A stretch of 49,251 nt of DNA from Clostridia bacterium (GCA_017504795.1 JAFVQM010000026.1:1-49251); one strand, 5' to 3'; positions 9,046 to 19,161 are shown, numbered from the stretch's first letter. Translations and numbers: made by a program. The notes: generated by a model not told the origin, from the letters alone.

Positions 9046-9082
9046 AATACCGCCTAATTAGTGGTAATTAGTTTGCGGTATT
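9046..9082. repeat. Nested hairpin repeat, short form
   Basis: An outer stem AATACCGC / GCGGTATT encloses a second perfect stem CTAATTA-GTGG-TAATTAG. The right half is nearly identical to the right half of the larger element at 9921-9990. It lies just past the SDR stop and may end that transcript, but it has no T-run and looks more like a member of a repeat family. Confidence 0.7.
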
Positions 9083-9102
9083 AAATATTATCGTTTGTTT
9101 TA

Positions 9103-9831
9103 TTAAATTAAAAATGGGGTTTTGCCCGCACGGTGAATAAGTATTTCGTCAATAACGGCGTTTCCACGATGTTTAAGTAAAAACATAATAACTTCTGCTA
9201 CTTCTTCGGGCGTGGTCATACCGTCGGGAGTTAAGTCGGGGCGGGAAACTTTAACCATATCCGTATACACCCCACCCGGTGATATTGCGTGAACGCGAAT
9301 ACCTTTATCAAAAACTTCTCCTGCAAGTGATTTCGTAAAGCCTAAAAGCGCGTGTTTTGACGCTACGTACGCGCTTTGCATTGCGTATCCTGCGTGTGCT
9401 ACGACGGACGCTACGTTTATAATACTTGCCCTATCCGACTTTTTAAGTTCAGGTAACGCTAGTTGCGTAAGAATATACGGCACGCGAACGTTTATATTCA
9501 TAATTTTATCAAAAAGGCTTGCGGTAGTATCTTCAAACGCTGAGTTTAACGCCATACCCGCGTTATTGATTAGAATATCAATTTTGCCAACCTTATTAAG
9601 CGCTGAACTAAACAAATCTTTCATACAAGACTCGTCTGTTAAGTCGCCACTAAAAACTTCTACCTTTCCACCGATATCTTTTATTTTTTGCGCGGTTTTA
9701 TTTAGTTTTTCAATCGATTTGCCACCAAAAAGCACTACATTGCAACCTTCTTTTGCAAGCGCCAAGGCAACTGCACTACCTATTCCGCCACCTGCACCCG
9801 TTATAAATGCAACCCTATTATCTAAAACCAT
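9103..9831 (-). CDS. Short-chain dehydrogenase/reductase (SDR)
   Basis: This 242-aa classical SDR has the cofactor motif TGAGGGIG near residue 11, NNAG near 86, the catalytic serine in IINVAS and the active-site pair YxxxK in YVASK. It should be an NAD(P)-dependent oxidoreductase acting on a carbonyl or alcohol; the substrate cannot be told from sequence. FabG-like and sepiapterin-reductase-like enzymes are the nearest types by eye. The long open extension to 10032 is not real: AAAGGAG lies 7 nt before the ATG at 9831 and the SDR fold starts there. It is monocistronic, bracketed by two related hairpin repeats. Confidence 0.9.
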   Translation of the reverse strand: MVLDNRVAFITGAGGGIGSAVALALAKEGCNVVLFGGKSIEKLNKTAQKIKDIGGKVEVFSGDLTDESCMKDLFSSALNKVGKIDILINNAGMALNSAFEDTTASLFDKIMNINVRVPYILTQLALPELKKSDRASIINVASVVAHAGYAMQSAYVASKHALLGFTKSLAGEVFDKGIRVHAISPGGVYTDMVKVSRPDLTPDGMTTPEEVAEVIMFLLKHRGNAVIDEILIHRAGKTPFLI

Positions 9832-9852
9832 TTTAATTCTCCTTTGCATAAA

Positions 9853-9882
9853 ATAATAACACAAAATCAAGATTTGTGTCAA
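9853..9882 (-). promoter_or_regulatory. Putative sigma-A promoter of the SDR gene
   Basis: On the minus strand TTGACA and TATTAT are separated by 18 bases, about 20 bases before the SDR start codon. Confidence 0.6.
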
Positions 9883-9884
9883 TA

Positions 9885-9910
9885 TTTCGCGTAGCCGAAA
9901 CGTATTAAAA
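9885..9910. repeat. 26-nt direct repeat, copy 1
   Basis: These 26 bases recur exactly at 10149-10174. The core TTTCG...CGAAA can pair as a small hairpin. It lies directly upstream of the SDR promoter. Confidence 0.85.
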
Positions 9911-9920
9911 TAAATAGAAA

Positions 9921-9990
9921 ATACCGCTTGCAACGGTAGTTGCGCGTTATGAAAATAACGCCTAATTACAGCGTAATTAGTTTGCGGTAT
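9921..9990. repeat. Four-way-junction hairpin element, long form
   Basis: An outer stem ATACCGC (9921-9927) / GCGGTAT (9984-9990) encloses three successive perfect hairpins. These are GCAAC-GGTA-GTTGC (9930-9943), GCGTTAT-GAAA-ATAACGC (9944-9961) and CTAATTAC-AGC-GTAATTAG (9962-9980). The middle loop is a GNRA tetraloop when read on the plus strand. No coding function is apparent. Part of it matches the element at 9046-9082. It could be a cruciform-prone DNA repeat or a structured RNA; I cannot tell which. Confidence 0.75.
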
Positions 9991-10041
9991 AAAATAGTTT
10001 TGTTTGGTAGATGCTTGCATATACAAAAACAAAACAAAAAA

Positions 10042-10165
10042 AATCTTCCATTTGTGAGAAGATTCGGTGTCAAAGACACTTGCTTTTTCGGTAAGTTTAC
10101 TTACGGAAGAAAAAGCAATACATCCGGCCGTAGGACGGAAGTTCGGCGTTTCGCGTAGCCGAAAC
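10042..10165 (-). ncRNA. Candidate structured RNA: five consecutive hairpins ending in a terminator
   Basis: Read on the minus strand, the segment gives five stems in a row: GTTTCG/CGAAAC (10148-10165), CCGT/ACGG (10128-10138), and a ten-base stem TTGCTTTTTC/GAAAAAGCAA containing an inner GTAAGT/ACTTAC (10080-10118). Next come GTGTC-TTT-GACAC (10067-10079) and a terminator-like AATCTTC/GAAGATT followed by eight T (10042-10064). No open reading frame with a ribosome binding site is present. No family was recognised and no promoter stands out, so it may instead be a cluster of intergenic repeats. The 26-nt repeat copy 2 (10149-10174) forms its first hairpin. Confidence 0.4.
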
Positions 10166-10174
10166 GTATTAAAA
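10149..10174. repeat. 26-nt direct repeat, copy 2
   Basis: It is identical to 9885-9910. Here it runs directly into the terminator downstream of tRNA-Pro. Confidence 0.85.
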
Positions 10175-10203
10175 AAGCAACGGCTTTATACCGTTGCTTT
10201 TTT
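10170..10203. terminator. Terminator downstream of the tRNA pair
   Basis: AAAAAAGCAACGG pairs with CCGTTGCTTTTTT around a seven-base loop. It lies just past the CCA end of tRNA-Pro and works in either direction. Confidence 0.8.
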
Positions 10204-10211
10204 GATAAATC

Positions 10212-10288
10212 TGGTCTGAGTGAGAAGATTCGAACTTCCGGCCTCTTGAACCCCATTCAAGCGCGCTACCAAACTGCGCCACACCCAG
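10212..10288 (-). tRNA. tRNA-Pro (anticodon GGG)
   Basis: On the minus strand the cloverleaf is complete: seven-base acceptor stem CTGGGTG/CACTCAG, D arm GCGC/GCGC, anticodon stem CTTGA/TCAAG with loop ATGGGGT (anticodon GGG), and T arm GGAAG-TTCGAAT-CTTCT. A genomically encoded CCA follows. Confidence 0.95.
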
Positions 10289-10322
10289 ATAATTTAGGCT
10301 CACGTAAAACGCGAGCCTTATT

Positions 10323-10398
<76 letters not shown>

Positions 10399-10416
10399 AA
10401 ACCAAATTGCTATACT

Positions 10417-10445
10417 ATATTACCACAACAAAATTTATTTGTCTA
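10417..10445 (-). promoter_or_regulatory. Putative promoter of the tRNA-Thr/tRNA-Pro unit
   Basis: On the minus strand TAGACA and TAATAT are separated by 17 bases, ending 19 bases before tRNA-Thr. Confidence 0.5.
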
Positions 10446-10481
10446 CCGTTTTTTCGTTGTTTTTTGATAAATTGTGCAAAA

Positions 10482-11162
10482 CTATTTTCTAAAAAGGTAC
10501 TCGTATTCTTGAAAAAAGATTGACGCTAACATTTCTTCACTAACGCTAACGCTTGCGCTACTAGCCGATTTTAGATATACGCTTGAAATTTCGTAAAGCA
10601 AATCGTCTGAAACTGAAAGCAAACCTTTTTGCTCGCACCAAAGCGCTAGTTTAAGTGCTAGCGGAATATACCCGCTTTGATATTTGCTTGGCAACTTATA
10701 ATCTTTAATAGAAAAGGCTTTATCAAACTCTAAACTTGCGCTTATACTTTTTAACTTGTAGGATAAATAGAATATTAAATCGCCTACCGTTTCGGCGTAT
10801 TCAGGCTTAAATCCGCTAGATTTTGAAAATACTTTATCGTAAAGCGTTTTTATGATTTTTACGGGTTTTTCAAACTCTAACTTTATATCGTAAACTGGTA
10901 AAGAAACAACTTCACACTCTACTACTTCTTCGGCGGTTTGTTGAACTTGGTGTTCGATTTCGTCTTGTATAGTTTCTTCGACTATCGTTTCTTCGATAGT
11001 TTCGGTAGTTTCTATCGGTTCTTCTATCTCTACCGCCACCTTACTAACTACGTTTTCACTTGGCAAGTCAAACGCCGAAACGGAAGTTTCCGTTTCGGTA
11101 TTTTTGCTTATCGGTGCAATAACCTTGCTATTTAGTTTTACTGCACCGCTAACGCCTGGCAC
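10482..11162 (-). CDS. Hypothetical acidic protein overlapping the parC end
   Basis: This 226-aa protein has no recognised family. Residues about 45-85 are extremely Glu/Thr/Ile rich (repeated EETI and ETI-like units) and probably disordered. The C-terminal 130 residues look helical and folded (from [13 protein letters not shown] onward). The predicted start is a GTG at 11162, so the gene overlaps the end of the ParC gene by 14 bases. I see no internal ATG near the N-terminus, so the start is uncertain. The overlap suggests cotranscription with parE-parC, but a topoisomerase-related function would be speculation. Confidence 0.6.
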   Translation of the reverse strand: MPGVSGAVKLNSKVIAPISKNTETETSVSAFDLPSENVVSKVAVEIEEPIETTETIEETIVEETIQDEIEHQVQQTAEEVVECEVVSLPVYDIKLEFEKPVKIIKTLYDKVFSKSSGFKPEYAETVGDLIFYLSYKLKSISASLEFDKAFSIKDYKLPSKYQSGYIPLALKLALWCEQKGLLSVSDDLLYEISSVYLKSASSASVSVSEEMLASIFFQEYEYLFRK

Positions 11163-13578
11163 GGTAGACGATTAAAGGCTGACACGCTCCTATCTTTTGA
11201 AGGTATTTGCCTTTACTCGTCCTGCTGTCTTGCACGATATCTAAAAGCGATACGTAATAGACAGCGCCTATTCTATCAACGACGGTAAGCGTAGACTTAT
11301 CGTCACCAACTACGCATTCGGCGTACACGACGCACTCGTTCATCTTCGGGTCGCCAAGTTCTACAATTTTTACGCCCTTTCTTGCCCTTGCGGTTTTAGT
11401 AATCGTACCCGTGATAACTTTCTTAAACGTTCCAAAACTAGTAACGATAACACACTCGGTGGTCAAGTCGTCGTCAATAAGCGAAGCGTAAACTACACTG
11501 TCACCGTCGCTTAAATCCATACCTTTTACACCGCCTGCCACTCTGCCTTGAACGGGAACGGACTTTTCAGCGCGCAAGCACATACCCTTTGACGATACGA
11601 AGAACATATCTTTACCGTCAACGTCTTGACAGACGGTTAAAATCTCGTCACCATCTTTGAGTTTGAAGGCTTGAACGGAAGTTCTTGATATAACGCAATC
11701 CTTCCACTCGGTAATCTTTACAAAACCTTGTTTTGTAAACGTGATAAACTTGCCCTCGGGCTCACCGTCAAACGCGAAGAAACTTACGGGGTATTCGCCC
11801 TTAATCGCGTCTTTATAAATTTCGTTAAAGGTAGCGCCACCTTGCGATAAACCCCTACCTTCGGGAACAACGTCAGGACTAATTTTGAAAAGGTTGCCTT
11901 TGTTCGTAAAGGCGTAAGCCACTCCGTTCGAGTTAACTTTTGCGTGGCTTGTAAAGATTTCAGCAACCGAAGGCTCGTCACTCAAACGCTTGTACGCCGA
12001 GTATTTAACTTTTTTTACAAGCCCTTTTGCAGTTACGCCGAGAGCGTAAGTTTCAATCTTTTCTTCTCCGCCACCCTTGGGGGTTTCGGGGTCTAACTCT
12101 TTACCGTCTTTAACGATAATAGACTTTCTTTGGTCTTTATACTTTTTCTTAACTTCTTTAAGTTCCGAAACGACAAGCGCGCTTAGTTTACGCTTGCTAT
12201 CGATAATTTCTTGTAGCGACGCAATAAGGTTTTTAAGGTATTCGAGTTCGTCTTTTAAGTTGTCGATTTCAAGCCTTGTAAGTCTTGCAAGTTTTAAGTC
12301 GAGTATCGCTTGGGCTTGAACTTCGGATAAGTCAAACGCCTTTCTTAAATTTTGCCTTGCGGTAGAAGTGTCTGGCGATTTTTTGATGATTTGAATAACT
12401 TTATCAATGTTGGTTACGGCTACTATTAAACCCGTAACTACTTCGTACCTTGCCTTTGCCTTAGAAAGGTCGTACTTGGTGCGCCTTAAAACTACCTGCT
12501 TTTGATAGTCGGTATAATACTTTAACACGTCGATAAGCCCGAGTTGTTGGGGCTTGCCGTCGGCTATCATAACCATATTTATACCGTAACTAACTTGAAG
12601 GTTGGTGTTCTTGTATAAAAGTTCTAAAATTGAAGCAACGTCCGTTTCTTTTTTGAGTTTGATAACGATGCGCATACCGTGGCGGTCAGACTCGTCAACC
12701 ACGTCTGCAATACAGCCGAACTCTTCTTTTCTGTCAACCATAAGTTGACCGATTTTAGCAATTAGCGCAGACTTATTTACTTGGTATGGAATTTCAGTTA
12801 CTATTATGTTTTGGCGACCTGTTTTTTCCGTTTCTATCGAGATTTTTGAACGAATTAAAATTTTGCCTTTACCCGTTTCGTAAGCCGTTTTCAACTCTTC
12901 GCCAGCGATTATATAACCGCCCGTAGGAAAGTCAGGCCCGATAACGGTTTTCATAAGTTCATCAAGTGAAATTCTTGGGTTTTCGATAACGGAAATAGCC
13001 CCGTCAACAACTTCTGCAAGGTTATGCGGTGGGATATTAGTTGCTAGGCCTACCGCTATACCCATAGCGCCGTTAACTAAAACGTTAGGGTATCTTGACG
13101 GAAGGGTTTTAGGTTCTTTAAGCGTATCGTCAAAGTTGTTTTCCCAGTCAACCGTGTCCTTTTCTAAATCTTTAAGCATTTCAAGGGCTAAGGTGTTGAG
13201 TTTAGCCTCGGTATAACGCATTGCAGCAGCCCCGTCACCATCGACTGAGCCGAAGTTTCCTTGCCCGTCAACGAGTTTCATTCTCATATTGAAAGGTTGA
13301 GCAAGTCTAACCATCGCGTCGTACACCGAAGTATCGCCGTGGGGGTGGTACTTTGCCAAGCACTCACCTACTACCCTTGCGCTTTTTTTGTAGGGTTTAT
13401 CAGGCGTTAAGCCAAGGTCGTGCATAGCGTAAAGAATTCTTCTTTGAACGGGTTTAAGCCCGTCTTCTACCCTTGGTAACGCTCTATCTAAAATAACGTA
13501 TTCGGCGTAAGGAATCATAGAATTATGCAAAACTTCTTCTATGGTACTTACTATGACGTTTTTATTCTCGTTTTCCAT
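11149..13578 (-). CDS. parC: DNA topoisomerase IV subunit A (ParC-like; GyrA family)
   Basis: This 809-aa type IIA topoisomerase A subunit has the winged-helix region with [10 protein letters not shown] and the catalytic tyrosine at about residue 122 (MRYTEAK). A tower/coiled-coil region follows, then a six-bladed C-terminal propeller from about residue 500. The blade-1 position that holds the GyrA box (QRRGGRG type) in gyrase reads YKRLSDEPS, so the wrapping motif is missing. This favours ParC over GyrA. It breaks and rejoins DNA with the ParE subunit encoded just upstream to decatenate chromosomes. GGAAG lies 7 nt before the ATG at 13578; an in-frame TTG at 13584 would overlap parE. The residue equivalent to quinolone-determining Ser83 is Thr. 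Confidence 0.85.
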   Translation of the reverse strand: MENENKNVIVSTIEEVLHNSMIPYAEYVILDRALPRVEDGLKPVQRRILYAMHDLGLTPDKPYKKSARVVGECLAKYHPHGDTSVYDAMVRLAQPFNMRMKLVDGQGNFGSVDGDGAAAMRYTEAKLNTLALEMLKDLEKDTVDWENNFDDTLKEPKTLPSRYPNVLVNGAMGIAVGLATNIPPHNLAEVVDGAISVIENPRISLDELMKTVIGPDFPTGGYIIAGEELKTAYETGKGKILIRSKISIETEKTGRQNIIVTEIPYQVNKSALIAKIGQLMVDRKEEFGCIADVVDESDRHGMRIVIKLKKETDVASILELLYKNTNLQVSYGINMVMIADGKPQQLGLIDVLKYYTDYQKQVVLRRTKYDLSKAKARYEVVTGLIVAVTNIDKVIQIIKKSPDTSTARQNLRKAFDLSEVQAQAILDLKLARLTRLEIDNLKDELEYLKNLIASLQEIIDSKRKLSALVVSELKEVKKKYKDQRKSIIVKDGKELDPETPKGGGEEKIETYALGVTAKGLVKKVKYSAYKRLSDEPSVAEIFTSHAKVNSNGVAYAFTNKGNLFKISPDVVPEGRGLSQGGATFNEIYKDAIKGEYPVSFFAFDGEPEGKFITFTKQGFVKITEWKDCVISRTSVQAFKLKDGDEILTVCQDVDGKDMFFVSSKGMCLRAEKSVPVQGRVAGGVKGMDLSDGDSVVYASLIDDDLTTECVIVTSFGTFKKVITGTITKTARARKGVKIVELGDPKMNECVVYAECVVGDDKSTLTVVDRIGAVYYVSLLDIVQDSRTSKGKYLQKIGACQPLIVYRARR

Positions 13579-13580
13579 AA

Positions 13581-15542
13581 TCAATCTTCCTTAACTTTTA
13601 TTTCAAAATTTTCTTCTTTATTGAAGTTTGCGTGTTTTTGGATATATTTTTTACGCTCGTCAACCGCGTCGCCCATAAGCGTGGTTATAAGCATTTCAGC
13701 GCTTGCCGCCTCTTCGATAGTAACTTGCATAAGCATACGGTTTTCGGGGTTAAGCGTAGTGTCCCAAAGTTGTTCGGGGTTCATTTCGCCAAGACCTTTG
13801 TAGCGTTGAATTTGATAGCCTCTACCTACCTTTTCTTGCTTTAACTTTCTCTCGTTTTCGTCGTAAGCGTACTCAACCACGTCTTTTTTATACACTTTGT
13901 AAAGCGGTGGCATACCGATATAAACGTGCCCGTCGGTAATGAGTTTTTTCATATAGCGGTAGAAGAAAGTAAGTAGTATACATCTAATATGATAACCGTC
14001 TTGATCGGCGTCTGATAAAATGATAACTTTGTCGTAATTTAGGTTTTCGATATTGAAATCGTCACCCATACCAGTACCGAGTGCGGATATTATCGTTTTG
14101 ATTTCTTCGTTTTTCAAAACTTCTACTTGCGACTTTTTCTCGGTGTTGAGCGGTTTACCGCGTAGCGGTAAAATTGCTTGGTGCTTTCTATCGCGCCCTT
14201 CTTTGGCACTACCGCCTGCCGAGTCGCCTTCTACGATAAATATTTCGTTAAGACTGCTATCGCGACTAGAACACCCAGCGAGTTTACCAAGTAATCTCGT
14301 ACTGTCCGCCCCCGATTTTGCACGGTTGAGTTCTTTGGTTTTTCTAACCGCTTCTCTTTCCTTAGCGGCGGAAGTTGCCTTTTCAACGATAGCGTCAAAA
14401 CACTTAACGAGTTTTTTGTTTTTAGAAATTTCAGTAAGCGCGTCAATCGTAACGGCTTCAACTGCGGGGCGAACTTCTACGTTGCCAAGTTTCCCCTTGG
14501 TTTGACCTTCAAACTGAGCGTTTTTAACTTTAACCGTGATAACCGCGGTAATGCCTACTCTAAAATCTTCGCCGTTAAAGGCTATTTCTTTATTTTTACC
14601 CGTGGCGTTCTTTTTAGAATATTCGCCCATAAAACGAGTTAAGCCCGACTTAAAGCCAACGTCGTGCGTGCCCCCGTCAACCGTAGGAATATTGTTTACG
14701 AAAGAAAATACCGACTCACTATACCCGTCCGTATGTTGAAAGGACGCTTCTATCACGATATCGTCTTTTACCGCTTGGAAATATAAAGGTTCTTGATATA
14801 AAACGTTTTTGCCGGTGTTGATATAGGAAACGTAGTCCTTAATACCCCCGTCCGACTTGAACACTAATTCTTCACTGTTTGGCTTTCTTAAATCCTTAAA
14901 CCTAAGTTCTACGCCCTTGTTCAAAAAGGACGTTTCGCGCAATCTCGTTATAACCGTTTGGGCGTTAAATTCTACCGTTTCAAACACGCTAGCGTCGGGC
15001 TTAAATTGAACGCGAGTTCCCTTTTTTATCGTTTTAATGCCCGTATTTACTAGCGGTGCTTTGGGGACGCCGGATAAAACCTTGTTTTGCGCTTTATCAA
15101 AGTAGGAGTGGAATTCCATCGAGTATACCGTTTTATTGTAAACTTCAACTTTAAGCCACTCGGATAAGGCGTTCGTAACCGACGCGCCTACCCCGTGCAA
15201 ACCGCCCGAGTACGCGTAGTTGTCGTTATTAAACTTACCGCCTGCGTGAAGTTGGGTAAAGATAACTTCTACACCTGAAATGCCCGCGTCCGGATGGATA
15301 TCAACGGGCATACCCCTACCGTTATCTTCTACCGATGCAGACCCGTCAGGATGCAAACAAACGTTAACCGTGGTGGCGTAGCCGTTGGACGCTTCGTCCA
15401 CCGCGTTGTCTATAATTTCCCATAAAATATGATGAAGCCCCTTAGAACCGGTTGAGCCGATATACATACCCGGCCTAACCCTAACAGCCTCTAACTCTTT
15501 TAAGATTTTTATATCTTCAGAACTGTAACTCGTTTTAGCCAA
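13581..15542 (-). CDS. parE: DNA topoisomerase IV subunit B (ParE-like; GyrB family)
   Basis: This 653-aa protein has a GHKL ATPase domain ([25 protein letters not shown]), a transducer domain, and a TOPRIM domain with EGDSAGG and the metal motif DADQDG. The C-terminal [10 protein letters not shown] signature is present. Its length matches ParE of B. subtilis. The frame is open far upstream, but the start is a TTG at 15542: GGGAGG lies 7 nt before it and [19 protein letters not shown] is a normal N-terminus. Two bases separate its stop from the parC start. GyrB is a possible alternative, since the two subfamilies are similar; lack of a GyrA box in the partner favours ParE. Confidence 0.87.
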   Translation of the reverse strand: MAKTSYSSEDIKILKELEAVRVRPGMYIGSTGSKGLHHILWEIIDNAVDEASNGYATTVNVCLHPDGSASVEDNGRGMPVDIHPDAGISGVEVIFTQLHAGGKFNNDNYAYSGGLHGVGASVTNALSEWLKVEVYNKTVYSMEFHSYFDKAQNKVLSGVPKAPLVNTGIKTIKKGTRVQFKPDASVFETVEFNAQTVITRLRETSFLNKGVELRFKDLRKPNSEELVFKSDGGIKDYVSYINTGKNVLYQEPLYFQAVKDDIVIEASFQHTDGYSESVFSFVNNIPTVDGGTHDVGFKSGLTRFMGEYSKKNATGKNKEIAFNGEDFRVGITAVITVKVKNAQFEGQTKGKLGNVEVRPAVEAVTIDALTEISKNKKLVKCFDAIVEKATSAAKEREAVRKTKELNRAKSGADSTRLLGKLAGCSSRDSSLNEIFIVEGDSAGGSAKEGRDRKHQAILPLRGKPLNTEKKSQVEVLKNEEIKTIISALGTGMGDDFNIENLNYDKVIILSDADQDGYHIRCILLTFFYRYMKKLITDGHVYIGMPPLYKVYKKDVVEYAYDENERKLKQEKVGRGYQIQRYKGLGEMNPEQLWDTTLNPENRMLMQVTIEEAASAEMLITTLMGDAVDERKKYIQKHANFNKEENFEIKVKED

Positions 15543-15576
15543 AACAATGCCTCCCGAAATCAAAATATACGCAGTT

Positions 15577-15605
15577 ATTTTACCACATATTGTAGAATTT
15601 AGCAA
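15577..15605 (-). promoter_or_regulatory. Putative promoter of parE-parC
   Basis: On the minus strand TTGCTA and TAAAAT are separated by 17 bases, about 35 bases before the TTG start of parE. Confidence 0.45.
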
Positions 15606-15660
15606 TACATTTACACAAAATAAAGCATTTTTGACAATTTTTGCAGTAAATTTTAGCAAT

Positions 15661-15688
15661 AAAAAAGGCAACTCGTTTTCGAGTTGCC
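15661..15688 (-). terminator. Terminator after the aldose-epimerase-like gene
   Basis: GGCAACTCG and CGAGTTGCC form a nine-base perfect stem with a four-base loop. On the minus strand it is followed by six T. Confidence 0.85.
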
Positions 15689-15694
15689 GTATCG

Positions 15695-16561
15695 TTAGAT
15701 AATAGTTATACTGTGGTATAAAGTTATAGACGATTTCGGTTGTAATTTTTGTACCGCCACCTTGTTTTCAAGCGAGTGGTCGGTATCGACTGCATCGGGA
15801 AGACCGTTCCACGGTTCAATGCAGATAAAGTTAGCGCCAACCTGCGTCCACAACACTAAACTTTCAAAGTCTTTATAGTAAACGGATAATTCCTCTTCGT
15901 CACCGCGCATGAGCGTTACGCGTTTAGATTTGATAGGCGCAACAACCATAGAATCACCGTAGTTTTCCTTCTTAAAGTAATCGGTTAATTTTAGGCGGTT
16001 ACCACTAAGTGATATAACTTCTTTTTTAGTAGTTGTAAAGTTGTCTTCTAAAATGGTGCGGTCGATAGAATTTTCATCTTCTTCAAACGCGATATAGTAC
16101 TCGGACAAATCGCCTTTAAGCGCGTACCCCTCGTGACAACCAACGCTATAAAGCATAGTTTTATCCGAGTGGTTTTCTACGAAAAAGTATACGCCGAGAG
16201 AATTTTCAAGTAGTTTATACATTACCCTAAACTTAAACTCGAAAGGATACTCTTTTAGCGTTTCTTCATTGCTTTCAAGTAAAAAAGTTGCGGTAGATTT
16301 TTCTTCGTTAACAACTTCCGTTTCTAACGCCTTGAAAAAGCCGTGAGTTTTAATCTCGTAACGAGCGCCTTCGTAGGTATAATACCCGCCTAATAATCTA
16401 CCACATATGGGAAAGAGTATAGGCGCTTTACCAGCCCAAAAGCCATCAGCGCCTTGCCACATTTTTTCTTCGCCGTTTACGGTAAGCGAAAGTATCTCAG
16501 CGCCTATTGTAGAAATTTTGCAAACTGTGTTACCGTTTTGTAAAGTTATAATTTTACTCAT
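15695..16561 (-). CDS. Aldose 1-epimerase family protein (LacX-like)
   Basis: This 288-aa protein has the galactose-mutarotase-like beta-sandwich pattern: an early IGAEILSLTVNG, then PILFPICGRL, the histidine in KTHGFF, a second in VGCHEGY, and the late FICIEPWNGLPD with its catalytic-type Glu. This matches the LacX/YeaD-like branch, which interconverts anomers of hexoses or hexose phosphates; the exact sugar is unknown. The start is the ATG at 16561 with GAGGTG close upstream; an ATG at 16576 has no ribosome binding site. It is monocistronic and divergent from leuS. Confidence 0.85.
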   Translation of the reverse strand: MSKIITLQNGNTVCKISTIGAEILSLTVNGEEKMWQGADGFWAGKAPILFPICGRLLGGYYTYEGARYEIKTHGFFKALETEVVNEEKSTATFLLESNEETLKEYPFEFKFRVMYKLLENSLGVYFFVENHSDKTMLYSVGCHEGYALKGDLSEYYIAFEEDENSIDRTILEDNFTTTKKEVISLSGNRLKLTDYFKKENYGDSMVVAPIKSKRVTLMRGDEEELSVYYKDFESLVLWTQVGANFICIEPWNGLPDAVDTDHSLENKVAVQKLQPKSSITLYHSITII

Positions 16562-16644
16562 ATTGTCACCTCGCATTTATTTTAGTACCGCGCTAAAATT
16601 TTGTCAATATTTATAGTAAATATTTATAAAAAGAATTAAAAGAC

Positions 16645-16674
16645 TTGTCTTTTATTATAGTTTTGTGTTAAAAT
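16645..16674 (+). promoter_or_regulatory. Putative promoter of leuS
   Basis: TTGTCT and TAAAAT are separated by 18 bases, about 30 bases before the leuS ATG. No T-box leader fits in the short upstream region. Confidence 0.45.
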
Positions 16675-16704
16675 AATAGCGTATTGTCAAAAACGGAGGA
16701 TAAT

Positions 16705-19134
16705 ATGGATTACAAGGCTATTGAAAAAAAGTGGCAGGCTAAGTGGGAAAAGGATAAACTTCACAACTTTGACAAGAAAAACGTTGACAAAAAGTTTTAC
16801 GTTCTTGAAATGTTTTCCTACCCGTCCGCTGCAAAACTTCACGTTGGGCACTGGTATAACTACGGCCCTACCGATAGTTACGCGCGCTATAAAAAGATGA
16901 AAGGGTTTGAAATCTTTCAACCTATGGGGTTTGACGCTTTCGGTTTACCCGCTGAAAACTACGCTATAAAAACGGGTATTCACCCGCAAGACTCCACCAT
17001 TAAAAATATTGAATTGATGGAGAACACGCTTAGAGAAATGGGCGCTATGTTCGACTGGTCGAACGAGATTAAAACGTGCATGCCCGATTATTATAAGTGG
17101 ACGCAGTGGCTCTTTTTACAACTTTACAAAAAAGGCTTGGCGTACAGAAAAGAAGCACCCGTTAACTGGTGCCCTGACTGTCAAACCGTTCTTGCTAACG
17201 AACAAGTTATTCAAGGTCAATGCGAGAGATGTCACTCTACCGTAATTCAAAAAAACTTAACTCAATGGTTCTTCAAAATAACCGACTACGCCGAAGAATT
17301 ACTTCAAGGTTTAGACGGGCTTGACTGGCCTGAAAAAACCAAGGCTATGCAGAAAAACTGGATAGGTAAATCGGTTGGCGGTGAAATTTTGTTCCGCTTA
17401 GAAAACGGGGAAGACGAGTTTAAGGTATTCACTACCCGCGCAGATACCGTTTACGGCGTATCTTACGTAGTGCTTGCACCCGAACACCCGCTCGTTAAGA
17501 AAATTACCACCAAAAAGCAACAACCACTCGTTGAAAAATACGTTGAAGATACCGCTAAAACTAAGGAAATTGAAAGGCTTTCTCTCGATAGAGAGAAAAC
17601 GGGCGTATTCACGGGCGCTTACTGTATAAACCCCGTTAACGGCAAAAAAGTTCCTATTTGGATATCCGACTACGTTTTATACTCCTACGGTACGGGTTGC
17701 GTTATGGGCGTTCCCGCACACGACGAGAGAGATTACGTTTTCGCTCAAAAGTATGACCTGCCTATTACGAGAGTAGTTAAAGGAACGACAGGTAGCGACA
17801 ATCTTCCCTACGTTGGCGACGGTGTTCTCGTAAACAGCGTTGATTACGACGGGCTTACTTGCGAAGAGGCAAGAAAGGCAATTCTTTGCGACTTAGCCGT
17901 TAAAAACGAAGGCGGTTTCAAGGTAAATTATAGGCTACGCGACTGGCTCGTTTCACGCCAAAGATACTGGGGCGCACCTATTCCCGTTATTCACTGTGAA
18001 AAATGTGGCGCAGTGCCCGTTCCCGAACAAGATTTACCCGTAAAACTCCCCTATAACGTGGAGTTTAAGCCGGACGGAAAGTCTCCGCTTGCTAAGTGCG
18101 ACGAGTTTATGAACACTAAATGCCCCATTTGCGGTGGCAAGGCAACGCGTGACCCCGATACGCTTGACACCTTCGTTTGTTCAAGTTGGTATTTTTTAAG
18201 ATATCCTGACGCTAATAATTCGAAAGAACCTTGGAATAAAGAAACGGCTAACAAGATGCTCCCCGTTGACAAGTACGTTGGCGGTGCTGAACACGCTTGC
18301 ATGCACCTACTTTACTCTCGTTTCATAACAAAAGCGCTTAGAGATATGGGCTATCTTGATTTTGACGAACCTTTCAAATCACTCGTTCATCAAGGCGTTA
18401 TTTTAGGGCCTGACGGTAACCGTATGAGTAAATCACGCGGAAACGTTATCTCGCCAGACGATTACGTTAAGGAATACGGCTCGGATATATTTAGAATGTA
18501 TTTGATGTTCGGTTTTTCGTACACCGAAGGCGGTCCTTGGAACGACGGTGGCATTAAGTCAATTGCTAAATTCTTAGATAGAGTTGAAAAAATCGTTACT
18601 ACGGTTAACGGTTATAAAAACAATAAAGTTACCGCTTTTGAAAGAGACGAAAAGGAACTTAACTACGTTCGCAACTACACTATTAAATCAGTTGATAGAG
18701 ATATGGAAGCCTTCTCGTTCAATACCGCGTTAGCAAGGCTTATGGAATACGTTTCGGCAATTTATAAGTACGATACGAAAGAAGTTAAAAACGTTGCGTT
18801 TATGAAAGACTGCGTTAAAGACTTAGTTTTACTTATAGCGCCTTGCGCACCACACTTTGCAGAAGAACTTTGGTCGATAATGGGCAACAAAAAATCTGTT
18901 TTCTTAACTAGTTACCCCACCTTTGACGAATCTGCCCTTCAAAAAGACGAAATTGAACTTGCAGTTCAGTTAAACAGCAAAGTAAAAGCAAAAATTATGG
19001 TACCTGGCTCTGCTGACAGTCAAGAAATTGAAAAAATAGCGCTATCTGACGAAAACGTTATTAAAGCGCTTGACGGCAAGCAAGTTAAAAAAGTTATCGT
19101 AATTAAAGGTAGATTAGTTAACATCATAGTATAA
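16705..19134 (+). CDS. leuS: Leucyl-tRNA synthetase
   Basis: This 809-aa class I synthetase charges tRNA-Leu. It has the HIGH-type motif HVGH (residues 46-49), zinc-type clusters CPDC...CERC near 160 and CPIC near 475, and a CP1 editing domain with [15 protein letters not shown]. The KMSKS-type motif MSKS is at about 574-577, followed by an anticodon-binding region and a short C-terminal domain. The frame reaches a TTG at 16684, but GGAGG just before the ATG at 16705 sets the start. The length is standard for Bacillota. Confidence 0.98.
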   Translation: MDYKAIEKKWQAKWEKDKLHNFDKKNVDKKFYVLEMFSYPSAAKLHVGHWYNYGPTDSYARYKKMKGFEIFQPMGFDAFGLPAENYAIKTGIHPQDSTIKNIELMENTLREMGAMFDWSNEIKTCMPDYYKWTQWLFLQLYKKGLAYRKEAPVNWCPDCQTVLANEQVIQGQCERCHSTVIQKNLTQWFFKITDYAEELLQGLDGLDWPEKTKAMQKNWIGKSVGGEILFRLENGEDEFKVFTTRADTVYGVSYVVLAPEHPLVKKITTKKQQPLVEKYVEDTAKTKEIERLSLDREKTGVFTGAYCINPVNGKKVPIWISDYVLYSYGTGCVMGVPAHDERDYVFAQKYDLPITRVVKGTTGSDNLPYVGDGVLVNSVDYDGLTCEEARKAILCDLAVKNEGGFKVNYRLRDWLVSRQRYWGAPIPVIHCEKCGAVPVPEQDLPVKLPYNVEFKPDGKSPLAKCDEFMNTKCPICGGKATRDPDTLDTFVCSSWYFLRYPDANNSKEPWNKETANKMLPVDKYVGGAEHACMHLLYSRFITKALRDMGYLDFDEPFKSLVHQGVILGPDGNRMSKSRGNVISPDDYVKEYGSDIFRMYLMFGFSYTEGGPWNDGGIKSIAKFLDRVEKIVTTVNGYKNNKVTAFERDEKELNYVRNYTIKSVDRDMEAFSFNTALARLMEYVSAIYKYDTKEVKNVAFMKDCVKDLVLLIAPCAPHFAEELWSIMGNKKSVFLTSYPTFDESALQKDEIELAVQLNSKVKAKIMVPGSADSQEIEKIALSDENVIKALDGKQVKKVIVIKGRLVNIIV

Positions 19135-19161
19135 AAAAAGCACGCTACGGCGTGCTTTTTT
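19134..19161 (+). terminator. Terminator after leuS
   Basis: AGCACGC and GCGTGCT form a seven-base stem, followed by a T-run, directly after the leuS stop. Confidence 0.85.

Noticed and set aside
9832-10032. N-terminal extension of the SDR
   Set aside because: The extension crosses the promoter and hairpin repeats; the ATG at 9831 has a strong ribosome binding site.
10054-10066. 13-nt match to the T-arm end of tRNA-Pro (10220-10232), as a possible att site
   Set aside because: It is short, forms part of a terminator hairpin, and no integrase gene is near. The match is probably chance or a local repeat.
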